Shown piece by piece: positions 27,739 to 37,718 of a stretch of DNA of 64,000 nt (the stretch's first letter is position 1; the number at the start of each line of letters is the position of its first letter). This DNA is from Lachnospiraceae bacterium (lineage in GTDB: Bacteria > Bacillota > Clostridia > Lachnospirales > Lachnospiraceae), in NCBI GenBank assembly GCA_017962825.1, contig JAGCUO010000155.1:1-64000 (forward strand). Direction: 5' to 3'. The notes beneath the pieces are model-generated. The model saw only the letters and a list, made by a program, of their open reading frames with translations. It was not told the DNA's origin and did no database searches. Made by a program: the position numbers and the translations under genes.

Positions 27739-28689
27739 GTGGACAGAAAAGAATTCGTATCTGAATTAAAGCGTCAGACAGAGATTGCGGAAGGGGTTGT
27801 GATGAAATATCTTCCGGATCCGGAAGATAAGTTTCAGAAATCCGTTATAGAGGCAATGAACTATTCCGTAACGGTTGGAGGAAAGAGATTAAGACCTCTT
27901 CTCATGCAGGAGACATATCGCATGTTCAGGGGTCAGGATGAGATCATAGAGCCTTTCATGGCAGCTATCGAGATGATCCATACATATTCTCTGGTGCATG
28001 ATGATCTTCCCGCCATGGATAATGATACACTCCGCAGAGGCCATGACACTACCTGGAAAAAATACGGAGAAGCGATGGCTATCCTGGCGGGTGACGGCCT
28101 TCTCAATTACGCCTATGAAACCGCATTAAAGAGTTTCGATCTTATCGAAAAAGAAGGCGCAATGTATGAGGCAGGGCCGGAGACCATATCATCCAGATAT
28201 CAATCCTGTGCCAAGGCGATGAACATTCTTACCGGAAAGGCAGGAATATTCGGAATGGTCGGAGGACAGTGTCTTGATGTTGAGGCCGAGAAGAATGATC
28301 TGGATCTTACCGAAGAACAGCTTCTTTTCATACATGAGCACAAGACAGCAGCTTTGATACAGGCAAGCTTCATGATAGGCGGAGCGCTTGCAGGTGCGGG
28401 CAAGAGACAGATAGAAAGACTTGAAAAGATCGGATATAACATCGGTGTTGCTTTCCAGATCAGAGACGATTGCCTGGATGTTTACGGCGATACCGAGACT
28501 CTTGGCAAGAATGTAGGATCCGATGAAAAAGACGGCAAGAAAACCTACGTGACCCTTCACGGACTTGAACAGTCCGAAGAGGATGAGAAGAGGATGACCG
28601 AAGAGGCTTTGGAACTGCTCAAAGGCTTACCCGGAAAACATGAATTTATGGAGGAGCTTCTTTTATCGCTCCTTGGAAGACGAAATTAG
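27739..28689 (+). CDS. ispA: polyprenyl (farnesyl/geranyl) diphosphate synthase
   Basis: 316-aa class-I trans-prenyltransferase. First Asp-rich motif DDLPAMDND, second DDCLD. GGKRLRPLL and the Lys/Thr region EHKTAALIQA are also conserved. It condenses IPP with DMAPP/GPP for undecaprenyl and quinone-type lipids, and precedes dxs in the same operon. GTG start with GAGGGGA 8 bp upstream. Confidence 0.94.
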   Translation: MDRKEFVSELKRQTEIAEGVVMKYLPDPEDKFQKSVIEAMNYSVTVGGKRLRPLLMQETYRMFRGQDEIIEPFMAAIEMIHTYSLVHDDLPAMDNDTLRRGHDTTWKKYGEAMAILAGDGLLNYAYETALKSFDLIEKEGAMYEAGPETISSRYQSCAKAMNILTGKAGIFGMVGGQCLDVEAEKNDLDLTEEQLLFIHEHKTAALIQASFMIGGALAGAGKRQIERLEKIGYNIGVAFQIRDDCLDVYGDTETLGKNVGSDEKDGKKTYVTLHGLEQSEEDEKRMTEEALELLKGLPGKHEFMEELLLSLLGRRN

Positions 28690-28691
28690 AA

Positions 28692-30560
28692 ATGATCCTT
28701 GATTCGATAAATAAAACAGGCGACATCAAAAATGTCCCTTATGACAAGATGGGTGAACTTGCATCCGAGATCAGAGAATTTTTGATCGACAAGGTCAGTA
28801 AGACCGGCGGTCATCTCGGAGCAAATCTTGGTGTTGTTGAACTTACCATGGCTCTTCATCTGGAACTTGATCTTCCCAAGGATAAGATCATCTGGGATGT
28901 GGGACACCAGTCTTATACCCACAAGATACTTACGGGAAGAAAAGACGGTTTTGACCGTTTGCGCAAGTACGGAGGAATGAGCGGATTTCCCAAGGCATCC
29001 GAAAGCGACTGCGACTGCTTTGATACGGGACACAGCTCCACTTCTATTTCCGCCGGACTGGGTATGGTATGCGCCCGAGATATGAGAGGAAGCGATGAGA
29101 CCATCGTTTCTGTTATTGGTGACGGATCACTTACCGGCGGAATGGCATATGAAGCTCTTAACAATGCCGGAAGACTTGATTCGAATTTCATCATCATTCT
29201 CAATGACAACAACATGTCCATATCCGAGAATGTTGGCGGTGTTCCCAAGTATCTTAATTCCATCAGAACCTCAACAGGATATTTGGGACTGAAGGAAAGC
29301 GTTTATAACAAGATCAAAGATAAGCCCTACGGAGATAACATAGTAGGTAAGATAAGAAGAGCCAAGAACAGCTTCAAATCTCTCATGGTTCCCGCGGGAA
29401 TGATGTTTGAGGAAATGGGCGTAGTTTATCTGGGACCGATAGACGGACATAATATCTATGCCTTAAGAACTGCCATAACCGAAGCAAAACGTTTTAAGAG
29501 AGCGGTTCTCATCCATGTCATCACCAAGAAGGGTAACGGTTTTGAACCTGCCATAAAGCATCCTGCAAGATTTCATGGAACCGAGCCTTTTGACGTGACT
29601 AACGGTGTTCCTTTAAATCACAGGACTGTTGCCGGCTGGACCGATATCTTTTCAACCGTAATGTGCAAACTTGGTGAGAGGGATGATAAGGTTGTAGCCA
29701 TAACCGCTGCAATGGCTGAAGGCTGCGGGCTTAAAAGATTTCGCAATAAATTTCCCGACAGACTTTTTGACGTGGGAATTGCCGAACAGCATGCGGTCAC
29801 TTTTGCCGCTGGCCTTGCAAGGGGCGGTTTCAGGCCCATAGTTGCGGTTTATTCATCTTTTTTGCAAAGAGCATACGATCAGGTTCTCCATGACGTTTGT
29901 CTGCAGAATCTTCCGGTTGTATTTGCCATAGACAGAGCGGGTCTTGTCGGTGCGGACGGAGAGACACATCAGGGTGTATTCGATCTTTCTTATCTGACAG
30001 AAATGCCTAACATGGTGGTAATGTCTCCCAAGAATAAATGGGAGCTTTCCGATATGCTTAAATTTGCGGTTTCCTATGACGGCCCCATTGCCGTGAGATA
30101 TCCTAGAGGAACCGCTTATGCCGGGCTTGAAGAACACAGACAGCCTATTGAGCTCGGTAAGAGCGAGTGGATCTGCGAAGAAGACGGCGTCTGTATCCTG
30201 GCTATCGGAAACATGGTGGAGACCGCACTTAAGGTTAAAGAGATCCTGAGTGCCTCATCGCTTCACGTCAGTATAATCAATGCACGATTTGCCAAGCCTC
30301 TCGATAAGAACATGATACTCGGAGCTTGTAAGAATCATTCGCTAATAGTCACACTTGAAGACAATGTTGTAAGCGGAGGATTCGGAAGCGGAGTGCTCAG
30401 ACTTCTTGCAGATGAGGGAATAGAAAAAGAGATAATGTGTCTGGGAATTCCCGACAGATTTATACATCAGGGAAGCATAGATGAACTGCGAAAAGAGATC
30501 GGACTCGATCCCGAGAGTATCGCGGATCGTATCAAAAAGAAGCTTTCCATGGGAATCTGA
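28692..30560 (+). CDS. dxs: 1-deoxy-D-xylulose-5-phosphate synthase
   Basis: 622-aa thiamine diphosphate enzyme, first step of the MEP isoprenoid pathway. ThDP/Mg motif GDGSLTGGMAYEALNNAG, catalytic Glu region DVGIAEQHAVTFAAG, and DRAGLVGADGETHQG in the second domain. Starts 2 bp after ispA, which uses its downstream product. Confidence 0.97.
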   Translation: MILDSINKTGDIKNVPYDKMGELASEIREFLIDKVSKTGGHLGANLGVVELTMALHLELDLPKDKIIWDVGHQSYTHKILTGRKDGFDRLRKYGGMSGFPKASESDCDCFDTGHSSTSISAGLGMVCARDMRGSDETIVSVIGDGSLTGGMAYEALNNAGRLDSNFIIILNDNNMSISENVGGVPKYLNSIRTSTGYLGLKESVYNKIKDKPYGDNIVGKIRRAKNSFKSLMVPAGMMFEEMGVVYLGPIDGHNIYALRTAITEAKRFKRAVLIHVITKKGNGFEPAIKHPARFHGTEPFDVTNGVPLNHRTVAGWTDIFSTVMCKLGERDDKVVAITAAMAEGCGLKRFRNKFPDRLFDVGIAEQHAVTFAAGLARGGFRPIVAVYSSFLQRAYDQVLHDVCLQNLPVVFAIDRAGLVGADGETHQGVFDLSYLTEMPNMVVMSPKNKWELSDMLKFAVSYDGPIAVRYPRGTAYAGLEEHRQPIELGKSEWICEEDGVCILAIGNMVETALKVKEILSASSLHVSIINARFAKPLDKNMILGACKNHSLIVTLEDNVVSGGFGSGVLRLLADEGIEKEIMCLGIPDRFIHQGSIDELRKEIGLDPESIADRIKKKLSMGI

Positions 30561-30561
30561 T

Positions 30562-31449
30562 ATGAAAGAAAGACTTGATGTTTTGCTCGTAAATATGGGT
30601 CTTGCTCCTTCGAGAGAAAAAGCAAAAGCACTTATCATGGCGGGAGAAGTTTTTGTGGACGGAAACCGTGAGGATAAGGCCGGAGCAAGCTTTAATCCCG
30701 AAGGTTTAAATATCGAAGTAAGATCCAAACAACTTAAATATGTAAGCCGCGGAGGCTTCAAGCTTGAGAAAGCAATGCAGGTTTGGGGTATCGATCTGAG
30801 CGGTAAGGTATGCATGGATATAGGCTCATCCACCGGAGGCTTTACGGACTGTATGCTTCAGAACGGAGCGGTAAGAGTATATTCCGTGGATGTGGGAAGA
30901 GGCCAGCTTGACTGGAAGCTCAGAAATGATGACAGAGTGGTTGTCATGGAGCAGACCAATTTCAGATTCCTTACTCCCGCAGATATTCCCGAGAAGATAG
31001 ATTTTGCCAGTGTTGATGTTTCTTTTATCTCTCTTGATAAGATACTGATACCTGCCAGAAATCTTCTTACGGATCACGGAAGGATCGTGGCACTCATAAA
31101 ACCTCAGTTTGAAGCCGGCAAAGGTAAGGTCGGAAAGAACGGTGTTGTAAGAGAGTTATCCGTTCATGAGGAAGTCATAGAAAGAGCGGTAAGTTTTGCG
31201 GATTTTGTGGGATTTAAGATACTTGGTGTAGACTTTTCACCCATTAAGGGTCCCGAGGGTAATATCGAATATCTTATGAGCCTTGAGAAAAAGGATGACA
31301 TTCCCGAAGACATCTTAAAGCTGGAAGAAAAAGAAGCCATCGATAGCTTTGAGGAAGCGGGAAAGCAGGGAAAGTGGATCGCATCCGAAGAAGGCTTTAA
31401 GGCCCGGATAAAAGAGTTGGCCGGTAAATCTCATACGGAGCTTACATGA
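30562..31449 (+). CDS. tlyA: TlyA-family rRNA (cytidine-2'-O)-methyltransferase
   Basis: 295 aa: N-terminal S4 RNA-binding domain (RLDVLLVNMGLAPSREKAKALIMAG) and FtsJ-like methyltransferase domain with the SAM site DIGSSTGGFTDCMLQNGA. The ATG at 30562 is 1 bp after the dxs stop; a longer frame upstream lies within dxs and is rejected. TlyA methylates 16S/23S rRNA in mycobacteria; in Firmicutes it is also annotated as a haemolysin-like protein. Confidence 0.92.
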   Translation: MKERLDVLLVNMGLAPSREKAKALIMAGEVFVDGNREDKAGASFNPEGLNIEVRSKQLKYVSRGGFKLEKAMQVWGIDLSGKVCMDIGSSTGGFTDCMLQNGAVRVYSVDVGRGQLDWKLRNDDRVVVMEQTNFRFLTPADIPEKIDFASVDVSFISLDKILIPARNLLTDHGRIVALIKPQFEAGKGKVGKNGVVRELSVHEEVIERAVSFADFVGFKILGVDFSPIKGPEGNIEYLMSLEKKDDIPEDILKLEEKEAIDSFEEAGKQGKWIASEEGFKARIKELAGKSHTELT

Positions 31450-32303
31450 TGAAAAAAATTCTTATTTATGCAAATAAACATAAAGATCCGGATGGTGTGA
31501 TCACCAGGAGAGTATCGGATCATCTTGATAAAAAAGGTGTGGCCTGGAGCGTAATAGTATCGGATCTTGTAAGGACGGAAGATAAAGATGCCGACATGGG
31601 GCTTAAACCCGGAGAATATGACTGCATAATCGTCTTAGGCGGCGACGGAACGGTTCTTCAGGCGGCCAGGGAAGCAAGAGAACTTGAGATCCCCATCGTC
31701 GGAGTCAATCTCGGAAGACTTGGATTCCTCACCGAGATAGAGACCGACAAGATAGAAGACAGTATTGACCGTCTTATCAGCGGAGATTATATCACCGAGA
31801 AAAGAATGATGCTTCGCGGTGAGGTTATCAGAAAAAACGGTGAGGTTATCACCAGCCGTTCCCTTAACGATATTGTTATAAGCAGATACGGCGGAATGAA
31901 TCTCATCAAACTTCCCGTATATGTAAACGGGCAGTTCCTGAAAGATTACTTAGGTGACGGAATCATTGTCACCACTCCCACGGGATCATCGGGATATAAC
32001 CTGTCTGCGGGCGGCCCCATAGCGATTCCTACGTCGGATGTAATGATCATGACTTCCATCTGTTCCCACTCCCTTATCCAGGCGAGCATTATCCTGTCCG
32101 CACAGGATAAGATAGAAGTAAGAATTCCCGAATCGGACGGAGATTTCAGACCTGCGGAGTGTTCTTTTGACGGAAGTATAAGAGTCCTTCTCCAAAAAGG
32201 AGATATCGTAAGGATCAGAAAATCGGACAAGTACACTGACTTTATCAGACTTAATAACCTTAGTTTCCTTGAAACCCTGCACAAGAAACTCGGAGATACC
32301 TGA
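31446..32303 (+). CDS. nadK: NAD kinase
   Basis: 285 aa. Phosphorylates NAD to NADP. The family motifs are VLGGDGTVLQAAREA, NLGRLGFLTE and TPTGSSGYNLSAGGPI. Its ATG overlaps the tlyA stop (ATGA), and its own stop overlaps argR (TGATG). Confidence 0.96.
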   Translation: MMKKILIYANKHKDPDGVITRRVSDHLDKKGVAWSVIVSDLVRTEDKDADMGLKPGEYDCIIVLGGDGTVLQAAREARELEIPIVGVNLGRLGFLTEIETDKIEDSIDRLISGDYITEKRMMLRGEVIRKNGEVITSRSLNDIVISRYGGMNLIKLPVYVNGQFLKDYLGDGIIVTTPTGSSGYNLSAGGPIAIPTSDVMIMTSICSHSLIQASIILSAQDKIEVRIPESDGDFRPAECSFDGSIRVLLQKGDIVRIRKSDKYTDFIRLNNLSFLETLHKKLGDT

Positions 32304-32761
32304 TGCTGAAAAAAGAAGAAAGACAAAGAGCAATATTAGACCTCATAGAAAGCCGTGACATATCGACTCAGGAGGAACTCTGTGCGCTTCTTGAAGAGGC
32401 CGGATTCCCCGCCACACAGGCAACCGTATCCAGAGATATCCGTGAACTGTCTCTGTCAAAAATGCCTTCGGATCTTACCGGCCAGAAATATGTAAGGATC
32501 CGCATGTCCGAGGGAGATATGGATGAGAAATACTCCAGAGTCCTGAGAGACGGTTTCGTTACCATGGATAAAGCACAGAGTCTTCTCGTGCTCAAAACCG
32601 TTGCCGGAATGGCAATGGCTGTTGCCGCATCCATTGACGCCATGCATCTGAAGGAAGTAACCGGATGTATCGCAGGTGATGATACAATCATGATCGCCGT
32701 AAGAGATGCGTCATCCGTGGACGGTCTCATGGCAAGGATCAAAGACATAGTCGGACAATAA
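32303..32761 (+). CDS. argR: arginine repressor ArgR
   Basis: 152 aa. N-terminal winged helix with the recognition stretch ATQATVSRDIRELSL, and C-terminal arginine-binding/oligomerisation domain with GCIAGDDTIMIAV. Overlap of one base pair with nadK indicates coupled translation. The position before recN is conserved in Firmicutes. Confidence 0.95.
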   Translation: MLKKEERQRAILDLIESRDISTQEELCALLEEAGFPATQATVSRDIRELSLSKMPSDLTGQKYVRIRMSEGDMDEKYSRVLRDGFVTMDKAQSLLVLKTVAGMAMAVAASIDAMHLKEVTGCIAGDDTIMIAVRDASSVDGLMARIKDIVGQ

Positions 32762-32815
32762 ACATATACCGGTTTCCTGCCGCTGCTTCATTGGAAAAAA
32801 GGCGGAAAAGTTCAA

Positions 32816-34519
32816 ATGCTTAAAAATCTTCATGTACAAAATCTGGCCCTGATAGAGGATGCTGATATCGAATTCTCGGAAGGGCTCAATATCCTGACCG
32901 GAGAAACCGGTGCAGGTAAATCACTGCTCATGGGCTCGGTTATGATGGCCATGGGTTCCAAGTTTGATACCTCTATGATCAGAAAGGGAGCGGAGCAGGC
33001 TCTTGTTGAGCTTGTATTTGACTCTGTTTCGGACGGAGCTTTGGAGGTTTTGAAAGAACTTGACATATATCCCGAAGATGACGGGAGTGTCATAATCAAA
33101 AGAACCTGTTCTTCCACAAGAAGTTCATGCAAGATCAACGGATCCAATGTAGCCGTGAGGGAGATGAAAAAACTCGCTCAGGCTTTTATTGATGTTCACG
33201 GACAAAGAGACTATGAGACTCTTCTTAAAAAGTCCGAGCTTTTGAAAATACTTGATCTTTACTCGGGTGATAGGATGCCCGGTCTGTTGAAAGAGATCAG
33301 TGATAAATATCATGTGATGACAGAGCTGTGTGAAAAGCTTGAAGCGGAGACCTCCGATACCGGGGCATCCTCAAGAGAAGCTTCACTTGCCGAGTTCGAG
33401 GTCGGAGAGATAGAAGATGCAGCCCTTGTGGAAGGCGAAGATGAGGAGCTTGAGGTTACATACCGCAAGTTAAATAACTTCAAAAAGATTGCGGAAGGCA
33501 TTGTAAAAGCGCATGAAATGATCGGTTCGGATGAGGGGGAGAATGCATTTTCACTCACATCCATGGCTCTCAGAGAACTTTCTCAGATATCCGAATATGA
33601 TGATGAGGTAAAGAACTTTGAGGAAGAATTAAGATCGGCGGAATCAATCCTGGGTGATCTGAATATGTCTCTGGGATCATACATATCCTCTATGGAATTT
33701 GATGAGGAAGAGTATGCTCGTGTCACTGAAAGACTCGATCTTATCAATAAGCTGAAGAACAAGTACGGAAGAACCATTCCGGATATCCTTAAATATGCAG
33801 AGGAGAAAAGGGAAATACTTGCCAAGTACGCGGATTATGATGCGTATCTTGCGAGACTTAAAGAGGATGTAAAGAAGGCCGAGGACGAATACTTCAAGGC
33901 GGCACGTAAGGCATCGGATATCAGAAGAAAGAACGCACCTCTTCTTCAAAAGGAATTAACCGACAGGTTGATGGAGTTGAATTTTAATACCGTTGATCTG
34001 GAAGTAAGACTTGAAGAAGTTAAGCCTGGCCCTTCCGGTACGGATCAGGTTGATTTCTATATTTCATTTAATCCCGGAGAAGACAGAAAGCCTTTGGCTG
34101 AGGCTTCATCCGGAGGAGAACTTTCAAGAATGATGTTAGCCGTCAAGACAGTCATGGCGGGAAGAGAAGATACCGGAACGCTCATCTTTGATGAGATAGA
34201 TGCAGGTATCAGCGGAATCACCGCATGGAAGGTCGCCGAGTCTTTGTCGGGAGTATCAAGACATCATCAGGTAATCTGCATTACACATCTGCCCCAGATC
34301 GCGGCAATGGCGGATCATCATTTTGTCATTGTCAAACAAACGGACGGCGGATCCACCACCACGGATATAAGGCTTACGGATGATGATGGTTCCATAGCGG
34401 AGATTGCAAGACTTCTCGGTTCCGATTCTCTTTCCGAAAGTTCGCTGTCCAATGCAAGAGATCTTAAGTCCAAGGCTAACGAATCCAAAAAACTGTATAT
34501 AAATTCTGTTCTTAAATGA
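32816..34519 (+). CDS. recN: DNA repair protein RecN
   Basis: 567-aa SMC-like ATPase. Walker A GETGAGKSLLMG, a central coiled coil (about 150-370), ABC signature SSGGELSRMMLAV and Walker B LIFDEIDAGISG. Acts early in double-strand break repair. It closes the operon. In spore-forming Firmicutes spoIVB and spo0A usually follow; here an inverted-repeat element and lipoprotein genes do instead. Confidence 0.96.
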   Translation: MLKNLHVQNLALIEDADIEFSEGLNILTGETGAGKSLLMGSVMMAMGSKFDTSMIRKGAEQALVELVFDSVSDGALEVLKELDIYPEDDGSVIIKRTCSSTRSSCKINGSNVAVREMKKLAQAFIDVHGQRDYETLLKKSELLKILDLYSGDRMPGLLKEISDKYHVMTELCEKLEAETSDTGASSREASLAEFEVGEIEDAALVEGEDEELEVTYRKLNNFKKIAEGIVKAHEMIGSDEGENAFSLTSMALRELSQISEYDDEVKNFEEELRSAESILGDLNMSLGSYISSMEFDEEEYARVTERLDLINKLKNKYGRTIPDILKYAEEKREILAKYADYDAYLARLKEDVKKAEDEYFKAARKASDIRRKNAPLLQKELTDRLMELNFNTVDLEVRLEEVKPGPSGTDQVDFYISFNPGEDRKPLAEASSGGELSRMMLAVKTVMAGREDTGTLIFDEIDAGISGITAWKVAESLSGVSRHHQVICITHLPQIAAMADHHFVIVKQTDGGSTTTDIRLTDDDGSIAEIARLLGSDSLSESSLSNARDLKSKANESKKLYINSVLK

Positions 34520-34551
34520 CGTGCATCACCAAATTTCCGTCTATTTTATTA

Positions 34552-34647
34552 GATGACATTGGGGACGTTTCATTTTTGTCATCTGCTGAGAGGGTTCTAG
34601 ATGTTCGCTGTATCGGATGACAAAAAAGAAACGTCCTCTTTGTCATT
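34552..34647. repeat. REP-like inverted repeat, copy 1
   Basis: Two 32-bp arms (34552-34583 and 34616-34647), complementary at 27 of 32 positions, with a 32-base loop. Each arm begins with the motif TGACA...GGACGTTTC. The right arm reaches to 25 bp before the next start codon. It shares its TGACAnnGGGGACGT head with the elements at 43602 and 48064. It may also end recN transcription. Confidence 0.75.
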
Positions 34648-34672
34648 CGGTGTATTCAGTAAGGAGGAGATT

Positions 34673-36349
34673 ATGAAAAAAAGATACCTGGCGCTGATAC
34701 TTGCATGTTTTATGGCATTATCGTTAACCATGTCCGCCTGCGGACGTCTTGCGGATGAGATCGTCCGTGACGAGGATGAGGATGATGATGACAAGGACGA
34801 TGAAGATGAAGAGGAAGATGAGGAAGAGATCATCTATGTCGAGACCATAGATGAAGATGATCTGGAAGATCAGATAAAGGTTATCGTTAAGAATCGCGAT
34901 GCCTGGCTTGTTTCTTCGGACAGCAGCGCTGCCGCTGACAGTATCGAATACTGTGTGGCCGATCTTGATCATAACGGAAGAGCGGAACTTATTTCCGTAA
35001 CCCGTTTTGACTACACCAGCCTTACGGAAGTTCATGTATATGAAGTTGACGAAAAGGGTAAAGGCCTTGATGAGGCCAAGTGGAAGTTTAAGGGTCTGGA
35101 ATTGACTTCCGATAAATATCCGGATTTTGATATGACCGTTACCGGGATGGGTTATTACGATAAAAAGAAAAACGAGACCCACTATCTTATCGATAATTTC
35201 TTTGATAACGGGAACATGGAATTAGGTACTGTTTACTGTGACATCAAGTATGTTGACGGTAAGATTACCTGCTTGAACTATGCGGCTGTCGTACACTCGG
35301 GAGATTATAAGTATTATTTTGACGATGGTACCGAAATTTCCGATGATGACGAATTTCTTGATCATTTTATTGATTATACCAAGAAATATAAAATGAATGA
35401 GTTTTATTTCGGATTGTTTGTGCGGAGCTATTCTGAGCTGGATAAGTTAGCCGGAATGGATGATGACGAATGGCACGGAATTTTCACCGCCTCTTATCAG
35501 GTTTTTTCCGGACAGATGACTCAGGATGAATTTGACGATACGTATAACAGTGTTGAAGAACCGGATTCCGATGGTTTTTCATACGATGATCTGGTCGGAT
35601 CATGGATGCTTTATTCCAGCAATGACGGATATGAAACCGAGTACTACGACAAGGATTCAAACGGATATTTTGTTATTGAGATATTCCCTGATATGACAGG
35701 CGAATTACAAATATTCTTTGAAGATGATCCTCTTTCCAAAGAACTGGAAGTCTATGATGACGATGGATTCTGGATTTTGGAAATGCGTGATCCCGAAGGC
35801 GAAATATTGGATGAAGATCTTGACTATGTACAGTTTATGATCATGGATATGTCGGATGACGGACAGGACATTTCCGTTTACAACCTTGTGTATGACAAGG
35901 ACGGATTTATCGAAGAAGGCTACGAGATGGTATTTGTCAGGGATGATGATTCTTATGGCAGCGGAAGCTCGGATCGTTCTCTTGACAGATATATCGGTGA
36001 ATGGGAACTTGTTTCCAGTGAGATCGAGGGTGATGTGACTTATTACGAGCCCAACGGTTCATTTAATGCAACCCTGATCGTAAGTGAAGACGGCATGGCT
36101 GATCTTTTGGAGTACAGAAACGGAAAACTTGACCTTGAGATAAAAGCCGAAATGCGGTTTGATTCCGTCGGTCTTCCCTATTTCGGATACAGTGATAAAA
36201 ATGCGCTCACTGCTCCCATCGCAACCGAGACTTACACATTATTCCTGAATATCGCCGATTACAATGTTATGGATGTGTTTCTTGATTTCTATGATGAGGA
36301 CGGAGATATGATCGGCGGATGCATCCTGACATTTGAAAAAACCAGCTGA
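34673..36349 (+). CDS. acidic lipoprotein, paralogue A1
   Basis: 558 aa. Signal peptide with lipobox LTMSAC (Cys23), then an Asp/Glu-rich spacer of about 35 residues. Next comes a domain with an EF-hand/FG-GAP-like loop VADLDHNGRAELIS (about residues 95-108), a helical section, and two lipocalin-like repeats starting LVGSWMLYSS and YIGEWELVSS. The loop suggests Ca2+ binding. The ATG at 34673 follows AAGGAGGAG; the upstream frame reads into the inverted repeat and is rejected. Predicted outside the cell, tethered to the membrane. It is first of an A-B-A-B set; A2 at 37719 is its nearest relative. Function unknown. Confidence 0.85.
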   Translation: MKKRYLALILACFMALSLTMSACGRLADEIVRDEDEDDDDKDDEDEEEDEEEIIYVETIDEDDLEDQIKVIVKNRDAWLVSSDSSAAADSIEYCVADLDHNGRAELISVTRFDYTSLTEVHVYEVDEKGKGLDEAKWKFKGLELTSDKYPDFDMTVTGMGYYDKKKNETHYLIDNFFDNGNMELGTVYCDIKYVDGKITCLNYAAVVHSGDYKYYFDDGTEISDDDEFLDHFIDYTKKYKMNEFYFGLFVRSYSELDKLAGMDDDEWHGIFTASYQVFSGQMTQDEFDDTYNSVEEPDSDGFSYDDLVGSWMLYSSNDGYETEYYDKDSNGYFVIEIFPDMTGELQIFFEDDPLSKELEVYDDDGFWILEMRDPEGEILDEDLDYVQFMIMDMSDDGQDISVYNLVYDKDGFIEEGYEMVFVRDDDSYGSGSSDRSLDRYIGEWELVSSEIEGDVTYYEPNGSFNATLIVSEDGMADLLEYRNGKLDLEIKAEMRFDSVGLPYFGYSDKNALTAPIATETYTLFLNIADYNVMDVFLDFYDEDGDMIGGCILTFEKTS

Positions 36350-36365
36350 CTCTCGGAGGAGACAT

Positions 36366-37703
36366 ATGAGAAAAAAGTACTTTGCGCTTATGATGGCCGG
36401 AATTCTCTGTTCGTCGGTCTTTATGTCCGGTTGCGGTATGGGAACGGCTTCAGAAACGGAGACTTCGGACGAATCTGAAGACGATGAAGAAGACGAAGAT
36501 GATGACTCGGAAGAAGATGCGGAATCGGATGAAGATCCTGCCAAAGAGGAAGAACAGAGCGTTCAAAAGCCGGCCATAGTCAAAGAGATAGATGATGAAA
36601 CTCTTGCCGCACAGGTAGACATTTTTCTGGCAGATCGAGAGGATTGGGTGATACCTGCCGATAAAGCGATCGAATATGATTCCACTTTTTATTGTCTTAA
36701 TGATCTGAATTTTAACGGACGAGCCGACCTGATCGCGGGAGGCTGGTCAGGCGCGGCAAATATGAGTTTCATCAATATCTATGAGATCAATGAAGAGGAG
36801 AACGGAGTTGATCTTCTGGAGTGGTCTTTTTCCGGATTGGATGAAGATAAAAAGCCTGTTCCCGATGTGTCCGTATCCGATTATGTTCAGGGATATTTTG
36901 ATAAAAATACCGGAACCGCTCATTTTATTTTTACGGATTTTTATCTGAATTCCTTTAGCGATGGCGGTGTAAGGTACTGTGATGTTTCAATTTCCGATAA
37001 TACCGTAAACAGTCAGGTGTTTGCCATGAGCAGATCCCAGGGATCGGACGGGGATGAGGTTGATAAGTTTTATGATCTGAGCGGTGAGATCACCGAGGAA
37101 GAATTCTACACTGCTGTATATTTTCATGCCGTCAGCACGGGACTTTCTGATTTTATGCTCGGGTTTTATTATGGTGACAGCTCTAATTCATGGAACGGTT
37201 CTGCCGTAGAGGATATGAATTCGGATGAGTTAAAGGATATCCTGACGGATTCTTATATGTGCTTTGCCGGAAAATTGGATTATTCCTCTTTCTGCGAAAG
37301 ATACAGAGTGGCAGATTCATCTCGTACACCTGAAGAACTGTTTGAATTTTCAATCGGAAATTGGGGACTTTATATGTCCGATACCGAAGGGGATATTACC
37401 TACTATGAGGAAGATGACGAGCATTATTCCATTCTGGAGATCAGAGACGACTGGACTTTACATTTGACAGAAAGACCCGGCGCAGGTGATGAATATACGA
37501 TAGATATGAACATGTTTGAGCATGGTGACGGAACCGTTATGGGAAGTTTTACGCCGGCTTCCGGTGATGGTATGTACTATGACGATATGGTGATCTCAAT
37601 TGTGGATGTAAATGAGGACGGTTTGCTGGTCCTTACGACTGATACCTGGAAAAATAGTTCATACATGGGCGGAAGCACCTGGTATTTTCAAAGAATAGAC
37701 TGA
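36366..37703 (+). CDS. acidic lipoprotein, paralogue B1
   Basis: 445 aa. Lipobox FMSGC, acidic spacer of about 35 residues, then IVKEIDDETLAAQVDIFLADREDW, which aligns with the same region of A1. The EF-hand-like loop LNDLNFNGRADLIAGG follows. The C terminus has one lipocalin-like unit (IGNWGLYMSDTEGDITYY) and ends GGSTWYFQRID. One C-terminal repeat fewer than A-type, hence shorter. GGAGGAG lies 5 bp before the ATG; 16 bp from A1. B2 at 39409 is its closest relative. Confidence 0.85.
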   Translation: MRKKYFALMMAGILCSSVFMSGCGMGTASETETSDESEDDEEDEDDDSEEDAESDEDPAKEEEQSVQKPAIVKEIDDETLAAQVDIFLADREDWVIPADKAIEYDSTFYCLNDLNFNGRADLIAGGWSGAANMSFINIYEINEEENGVDLLEWSFSGLDEDKKPVPDVSVSDYVQGYFDKNTGTAHFIFTDFYLNSFSDGGVRYCDVSISDNTVNSQVFAMSRSQGSDGDEVDKFYDLSGEITEEEFYTAVYFHAVSTGLSDFMLGFYYGDSSNSWNGSAVEDMNSDELKDILTDSYMCFAGKLDYSSFCERYRVADSSRTPEELFEFSIGNWGLYMSDTEGDITYYEEDDEHYSILEIRDDWTLHLTERPGAGDEYTIDMNMFEHGDGTVMGSFTPASGDGMYYDDMVISIVDVNEDGLLVLTTDTWKNSSYMGGSTWYFQRID

Positions 37704-37718
37704 TAGGGATTTAGGTAT

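Noticed and set aside
34601..34672. N-terminal extension of lipoprotein A1
   Set aside because: The extra 24 codons run through the right arm of the inverted repeat and would bury the signal peptide; a strong Shine-Dalgarno precedes the internal ATG.
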